Positions 59,608 through 64,000 of a stretch of 64,000 nt of DNA are shown here, one piece after another. The translations under genes and the position numbers were made by a program. The notes under the pieces were generated by a model that saw only the letters and a program-made list of their open reading frames with translations, was not told the DNA's origin and ran no database searches. How positions within the stretch are numbered: the first letter of the stretch is position 1; each line of letters starts with the position of its first letter. This DNA is from Polaromonas eurypsychrophila. Its GTDB lineage: Bacteria; Pseudomonadota; Gammaproteobacteria; Burkholderiales; Burkholderiaceae_C. The stretch lies in assembly GCF_014641715.1 (NCBI RefSeq), contig NZ_BMIG01000001.1, positions 124,001 to 188,000 of the forward strand, read 5' to 3'.

Positions 59608-60426
59608 ATGACACAAGCCCCCCCCGACATGGCGGACGACCCCGCGGTTTTGTATGCGGAGCACGGCGCGGTTGCGCTGCTCACGCTCAATCGCCCGCAG
59701 GCGCTCAACAGCTTTACGCGGAAAATGCATCACGACTTGTGGGCCGCGCTGGACCGGGCCGAAGGCAATCCGCTGATCCGCGCCCTGGTCATCACTGGCG
59801 CTGGCCGTGGTTTCTGCGCTGGCGCCGACCTCGGCGAGTTCGATTTTTCGCCCGGCCCTGATCTGATGGAACGCGCCAACCCCGGACCGGTCATAGACCA
59901 GGCCTTCAACCCCACGGTGCGCCGCCTGCAGGCGCTGCGCATGCCGACGGTCGCTGCAGTCAATGGCGTTGCCGCAGGTGCCGGCGCCTCGCTGGCCATG
60001 ACCTGCGACATCGCAATCGCCGCGCCTGTCGCGAGTTTCATCCAGGCCTTCAGCAAAATCGGCCTGATTCCCGACGCTGGCGGCACCTGGTTCCTCGCGC
60101 AGCGCCTGGGCCTGGCGCGCGCCATGGCGCTGGCCATGACCGGCGACAAACTCTCCGCCGCGCAAGCCAGGGAGTGGGGAATGATCTGGGATGTTGCCGA
60201 CGACTGCGTGGCCGCCGCCCTGACGCTCGCCCAGCGGCTGGCCGGCATGCCGACAAAAGCGCTGGTGGCGACGCGGCAGATGCTGCGCGAGAGTTCCAGC
60301 CGTACCTTGGACCAACAGCTTGATGCTGAACGCGATACCCAGTCAGCCCTCGGCCGCACGCATGACTACCTCGAAGGTGTGACGGCTTTTCTTGAAAAGC
60401 GCCCTGCAGCGTTCAGGGGCGAATGA
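59608..60426 (+). CDS. paaG: 2-(1,2-epoxy-1,2-dihydrophenyl)acetyl-CoA isomerase PaaG
   Basis: A 272-residue crotonase-fold isomerase. Features are GAGRGFCAGADLGEF, the loop SPGPDLMERANPGPVIDQAF, GVAAGAGASLAMTCDIAIAA and KIGLIPDAGGTWFLAQRLGL (catalytic Asp). It converts the ring-epoxide CoA ester to the oxepin in phenylacetate degradation. ATG at 59608 follows CAGGAGAC. It overlaps paaI by four bases. Confidence 0.92.
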   Translation: MTQAPPDMADDPAVLYAEHGAVALLTLNRPQALNSFTRKMHHDLWAALDRAEGNPLIRALVITGAGRGFCAGADLGEFDFSPGPDLMERANPGPVIDQAFNPTVRRLQALRMPTVAAVNGVAAGAGASLAMTCDIAIAAPVASFIQAFSKIGLIPDAGGTWFLAQRLGLARAMALAMTGDKLSAAQAREWGMIWDVADDCVAAALTLAQRLAGMPTKALVATRQMLRESSSRTLDQQLDAERDTQSALGRTHDYLEGVTAFLEKRPAAFRGE

Positions 60427-60872
60427 TGGACGACCAAACACTGGCGCGCCGCGTTGGCGAAGCTATGTTTGCCGCTGACACGGCGTCCAGAGACACCATG
60501 GGCATGGAGTTGCTGAGTTGCGAGCCCGGCCGCGCGCTGATGCGCATGACGGTGGCTGAACGGCACCTGAACGGCCACAAAATCTGCCACGGCGGCTTCA
60601 TCTTCACGCTGGCCGACTCGACCTTTGCCTTTGCCTGCAACAGCCGCAACCGCGTCACGGTGGCCGCCGGCTGCAGCATCGAGTTCCTCAAGCCCGGCCA
60701 GCCCGGCGACATACTGACTTGCGAAGGTGTGGAGCAGATCCTGCAGGGCCGGCACGGCATTTATGACATGAAGGTCAGCAACCAGCGCGGCGAGGTGGTC
60801 GCCATGTTCCGCGGCAAAAGTGCGCAGATTGCCGGCCATGTGATTACTGATCCGGATGCGGAGGCCGCATGA
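60423..60872 (+). CDS. paaI: Hydroxyphenylacetyl-CoA thioesterase PaaI
   Basis: A 149-residue hot-dog thioesterase that hydrolyses dead-end hydroxyphenylacetyl-CoA and rescues CoA. The helix CHGGFIFTLADSTFAFACNS contains the catalytic Asp region, and VTVAAGCSIEFLKPGQPGD is typical. ATG ATG start; overlap with paaG before and paaK after (both four bases). Confidence 0.92.
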   Translation: MMDDQTLARRVGEAMFAADTASRDTMGMELLSCEPGRALMRMTVAERHLNGHKICHGGFIFTLADSTFAFACNSRNRVTVAAGCSIEFLKPGQPGDILTCEGVEQILQGRHGIYDMKVSNQRGEVVAMFRGKSAQIAGHVITDPDAEAA

Positions 60873-62161
60873 AAAGTTTTCCCCTGGAGCCGATCGAGAA
60901 AGCCGGCCTGGATGAGTTGCGTGCGCTGCAGCTCAAGCGCCTGCAGGCCACGCTGCGGCATGCCTGGCTTCATTCGCCGGTCTACCGCGCCAAGTTCGAG
61001 GCCGCCGGCGTGCATCCTGATGACTGCAAATCGCTGGCCGATCTGGCGAAGTTCCCCTTTACCACCAAGCGCGACCTGCGCGACAGCTACCCTTTCGGCA
61101 TGCTGGCGGTGTCACGCGAGCAGTGTGTGCGCCTGCACGCGTCCAGCGGCACCACCGGCAAGCCAACGGTTGTTGCCTACACAAAAAACGATGTGGACAT
61201 GTGGGCCGGTTGCGTGGCACGCAGCATTCGTGCTGCCGGCGCGCGGCCCGGCGATCTCGTACACATCAGTTATGGCTACGGCCTGTTCACCGGCGGTTTG
61301 GGCGCGCATTATGGCGCCGAAAAACTGGGCTTGACGGTCGTGCCTTTCGGCGGTGGCCAGACTGAGCGCCAGGTGCAGTTGATCACCGACTTCAAGCCCG
61401 ACATCATCATGGTGACACCCAGCTACATGCTGGCGATTGCCGACGAGTTTGAAAAACAGGGCATGAGCGCTGCGGACACCAGTTTGCGCACCGGCATCTT
61501 CGGCGCCGAGCCGTGGACCAACGACATGCGGCATGCGATAGAAAAACGCATGGGCATAGCCGCGGTGGATATCTACGGCCTCAGCGAAGTCATCGGCCCT
61601 GGCGTGGCCAGCGAGTGCGTGGAAACCAAGGACGGCCCGACCATCTGGGAGGATCATTTTTATCCCGAGATCATCGATCCGGAAACCGGCGAGTTGGTCG
61701 CCGATGGCGACCTCGGCGAGCTGGTGTTCACCAGCCTCACCAAAGAGGCATTGCCCATCATCCGTTACCGCACGCGGGACCTGACGCGGCTGCTGCCGGG
61801 TACGGCGCGCAGCATGCGTCGCATGGAAAAAATCACCGGCCGCAGCGACGACATGATGATTGTGCGTGGCGTCAATGTGTTCCCCACGCAGATCGAGGAG
61901 TTGATTCTCAAGCGCGTCGAACTTGCGCCGCACTACCAGTGCATCCTCACGCGGGAGGGCGTGCTGGACTGTTTGTGTGTGGCCGTGGAAACGCGGCCTG
62001 GCCTGAGCCCCGACAGCGCTGATGCGCAGACCGCAGCGCGCTTGCTGCAGCATGAGATCAAGGCCTACGTCGGCACCACGGCGGAGATCGAACTCCGCGC
62101 CGAAGGCGGTGTGGAGCGCAGCCAGGGCAAAGCCAAACGGGTGCTGGACCACAGGGCGTGA
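60869..62161 (+). CDS. paaK: Phenylacetate-CoA ligase PaaK
   Basis: A 430-residue adenylate-forming ligase activating phenylacetate with ATP and CoA. Motifs are ASSGTTGKPTV (P-loop-like), YGLSEVIGPGVASEC (substrate/adenylate region), RTRDLTRLLPG and GRSDDMMIVRGVNVFPTQIE (hinge), ending at a typical SQGKAKRVLDHR (catalytic Lys). ATG overlaps the paaI stop. The ring epoxidase genes paaABCDE are not in this window. Confidence 0.95.
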   Translation: MKSFPLEPIEKAGLDELRALQLKRLQATLRHAWLHSPVYRAKFEAAGVHPDDCKSLADLAKFPFTTKRDLRDSYPFGMLAVSREQCVRLHASSGTTGKPTVVAYTKNDVDMWAGCVARSIRAAGARPGDLVHISYGYGLFTGGLGAHYGAEKLGLTVVPFGGGQTERQVQLITDFKPDIIMVTPSYMLAIADEFEKQGMSAADTSLRTGIFGAEPWTNDMRHAIEKRMGIAAVDIYGLSEVIGPGVASECVETKDGPTIWEDHFYPEIIDPETGELVADGDLGELVFTSLTKEALPIIRYRTRDLTRLLPGTARSMRRMEKITGRSDDMMIVRGVNVFPTQIEELILKRVELAPHYQCILTREGVLDCLCVAVETRPGLSPDSADAQTAARLLQHEIKAYVGTTAEIELRAEGGVERSQGKAKRVLDHRA

Positions 62162-62283
62162 AGGCGTTGCGCTTGGTTGACGCGGCATTTCGCGCTCGCT
62201 GTCTTGCGACAGCTTGTGGCAGCGCTGAAGCCAGGCATTTCGTGGCCCGGATCGAGGCGCAAATGGCCGCGGGCTGAACCGCC

Positions 62284-64000
62284 TCAGTCCGCCGAACCCA
62301 GCCATTTGTCCGCCAGGACCTGGTCCCTGAGCACCAGGCGCCAGGTGGTCGTGGCGGGCGGCATCACCAGAGACAGGCGCAGCAGGCGCTTGTCGCGCGC
62401 CACCAGCGCCACGACCTTTTTACTGGTACCGGCATACAGTGGCAGCTCGTCAAGCTTGCCCAGCCGCCAGCCAGCGCTTGGGCCCGCAGCCGATTTTTTG
62501 CCCGTGACAGCAGCCGGCGTTTCCACCCCCAGCCATTCATCGCCTGCAGCAAAACCGGCGCTCTCGGCCGCGCCACCGCGCAACACCGTCTTGACCTGGA
62601 TGCTGCTGTTTTCCTGCACGCGCAGCCCCAGCGCCTGGGCCAGTTGCGCCGGCTCCTGCAACACGCCCACACCGTGGCGCTTGAGCAGCTCTTCCACGGG
62701 TAGCTCACCGGTGCCGTGTACCCAGGCAGCGATCTCCGCCAAGTAGGAACGGCCACTCACCTCCTGCAACGCGGCCGCAAAGTCCGCTTCGCTCATGGGT
62801 CCCGCCTTGCAGCGCAGCCACAGCGTGCGCATGACCTCGTCCAGATTCGCCGGCCCGCCGGCGCCACTTTCGCTGCGCAGACTCAGGTCGAAACACAGGG
62901 CCACCAGCGCACCTTTGGTGTAGTAGCTGACGGTGGCGTTCGGTGTATTTTCGTCCTGGCGGTAATACTTGACCCAGGCGTCGAAGCTCGCCTGAGCGAC
63001 CGACTGCACCAGTCGTCCCGGCGTTTGCATCACCTGGTTGATGGTCTTGTTGAGCAGCCGCAGATAGCCCGCGTTGTCGAGCAGTCCGGTGCGGCGCAGC
63101 AGCAGATCGTCGTAGTAACTCGTGAACCCTTCGAAAAACCAGAGCAATCCGGTGTAGTTCTCGCTGCCGTAGTTGTAGCTGGCAAATTCCGCCGGTCGCA
63201 GGCGCTTGACATTCCAGGTGTGGAAATACTCGTGGCTGATCAGGCCGCGCAACGTGGTGTAACCCTCGGGCAACTTGCCATCACCCAGGCGTGGCAAGTC
63301 CTTGCGGTTGCAGATCAGTGCGGTGGAGTTGCGGTGCTCCAGGCCGCCATAACCGTCGTCCACCGCATTGAGCATGAACAGATAGTTTTTGAAGGGCGGT
63401 TTTTTATTGCCATGCCAGAAACGGATTTGCGTCTCGCAAATTTTCTTCGTGTCGGCCAGCAAGCGGGCACCGTCAAAACCGGCGGCGGCGCCAGCGACCA
63501 CAAAGCGGTGCGGCACGCCGCAGGCGTTGAAGGCGCCGCTCCAGAAGGGGCCCATCTCCACCGGGCAGTCCACCAGTTCGTCGTAGTCTGCAGCCAGGTA
63601 GCTGCCAAAGCCCAGCTTGTTGATTTTCAGTGGGCTGAGCCCGGTGGCGACCGACCAGCCTGCCGTGGCAGGCGATGGCGCCACATCGAGCAGGTGCGGC
63701 GCCTGTGACTGGCCCTCGACGCGCAGACACAGCGAGCTGTTGTTGAAAAAACCGCGATGTGCGTCCAGGCAGGCAGTGCGCACCGAGTTGTCGTTGGCAT
63801 ACACCTCGTAGATCAGCTGCAGTGGCTTGTCCGGGTTGCAGCGAATCTCCCAGCTGCATTTGTCGAATTGCCGCAGTTGCGTCTCCGGCAGCGCCCTTGT
63901 TCCCTGCCTGGCACGCAAGCCCTGCAGATTTTTGGAGAACTCCCGCACCAGGTAGCTGCCCGGAATCCACACCGGCAGGGCCAGCCGCTGCAACGCGGCT
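62284..64000 (-). CDS. M61-family glycyl aminopeptidase, 5' truncated by the window edge
   Basis: At least 571 residues of a zinc aminopeptidase. HEYFHTWNVKRLRP contains the HExxH zinc motif, and ENYTGLLWFFEGFTSYYDDL supplies the third ligand Glu. A PDZ domain occupies the C-terminus (about the last 110 residues). The N-terminal immunoglobulin-like domain is cut; the frame remains open through base 64000. It is convergent with paaK and unrelated to it. Confidence 0.92.
   Translation of the reverse strand, partial: AALQRLALPVWIPGSYLVREFSKNLQGLRARQGTRALPETQLRQFDKCSWEIRCNPDKPLQLIYEVYANDNSVRTACLDAHRGFFNNSSLCLRVEGQSQAPHLLDVAPSPATAGWSVATGLSPLKINKLGFGSYLAADYDELVDCPVEMGPFWSGAFNACGVPHRFVVAGAAAGFDGARLLADTKKICETQIRFWHGNKKPPFKNYLFMLNAVDDGYGGLEHRNSTALICNRKDLPRLGDGKLPEGYTTLRGLISHEYFHTWNVKRLRPAEFASYNYGSENYTGLLWFFEGFTSYYDDLLLRRTGLLDNAGYLRLLNKTINQVMQTPGRLVQSVAQASFDAWVKYYRQDENTPNATVSYYTKGALVALCFDLSLRSESGAGGPANLDEVMRTLWLRCKAGPMSEADFAAALQEVSGRSYLAEIAAWVHGTGELPVEELLKRHGVGVLQEPAQLAQALGLRVQENSSIQVKTVLRGGAAESAGFAAGDEWLGVETPAAVTGKKSAAGPSAGWRLGKLDELPLYAGTSKKVVALVARDKRLLRLSLVMPPATTTWRLVLRDQVLADKWLGSAD

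Noticed and set aside
1-64000. CRISPR arrays, insertion sequences, phage genes, rRNA operons
   Set aside because: No regular direct repeats with spacers, no transposase or integrase, no phage structural proteins and no rRNA sequence were seen.

Overview
The window is high-GC, densely coded DNA from a betaproteobacterium. It most resembles Comamonadaceae (Polaromonas/Rhodoferax/Variovorax type). The clues are several orphan Bug-type (TctC) periplasmic receptors, an aa3/caa3 oxidase supercluster in the Burkholderiales order (DUF2244-coxB-coxA-small protein-ctaG-DUF2970-coxC, then SURF1-CtaA-CtaB-Sco), tandem DUF4148 genes, an HrcA/CIRCE site in front of rpoH, and short dispersed repeats that I associate with this family. 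The genus assignment is inference. I found no rRNA, CRISPR array, IS element or phage gene. One tRNA (CAU) is present.

Layout. 0-4.5 kb: two solute receptors, an AhpD-like protein, a beta-hydroxyacid dehydrogenase and maleylacetate reductase, with ATGA overlaps at the 3' end of the run. 4.6-5.8 kb: a small membrane protein and a DTW-domain tRNA-modifying protein. 5.85-12.1 kb: a resorcinol/hydroxyquinol-type module (flavin monooxygenase, LysR, intradiol dioxygenase, Dabb, NTF2-like, Bug receptor, nitroreductase). 12.1-21.6 kb: a second module behind its own LysR (a second hydroxyquinol-type dioxygenase, a citrate-synthase-fold citryl-CoA-lyase-like protein, a class III CoA-transferase, a Bug receptor, and a complete branched-chain-amino-acid-type ABC importer whose LivM and LivG are fused). 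21.8-29.7 kb: housekeeping and accessory genes (TauE-type exporter, a frameshifted gene, ParA, MaoC, two DUF4148 proteins, LysR, TrmL, ComF, BioC-like).

29.8-40 kb: terminal oxidase structural and assembly genes, ending in a strong terminator shared with convergent rpoH. 41.3-50.2 kb: MmgE/PrpD, Bug receptor and GntR genes, then a sulfolactate module: comC-like dehydrogenase, suyB and suyA on the minus strand, and a divergent GntR regulator plus a SuyZ/YeiH exporter on the plus strand. Together these would convert sulfopyruvate to (R)-sulfolactate, cleave it to pyruvate and sulfite, and export the sulfur product. 50.2-58.5 kb: ftsY, two M16 peptidases, rsmD, coaD, ferredoxin, a 740-base repeat island, miaB and the tRNA. 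58.7-62.2 kb: a partial phenylacetate set (enoyl-CoA hydratase, paaG, paaI, paaK) with a TetR-type palindrome. The right edge cuts an M61 aminopeptidase.

The most interesting points are the dioxygenase/CoA-transferase/citryl-CoA-lyase-like cluster, which does not match a pathway I know; the sulfolactate module; and a ~60-bp repeat present about eleven times in 64 kb, five of them inside genes in a conserved reading frame, two of those forming N-terminal signal segments.
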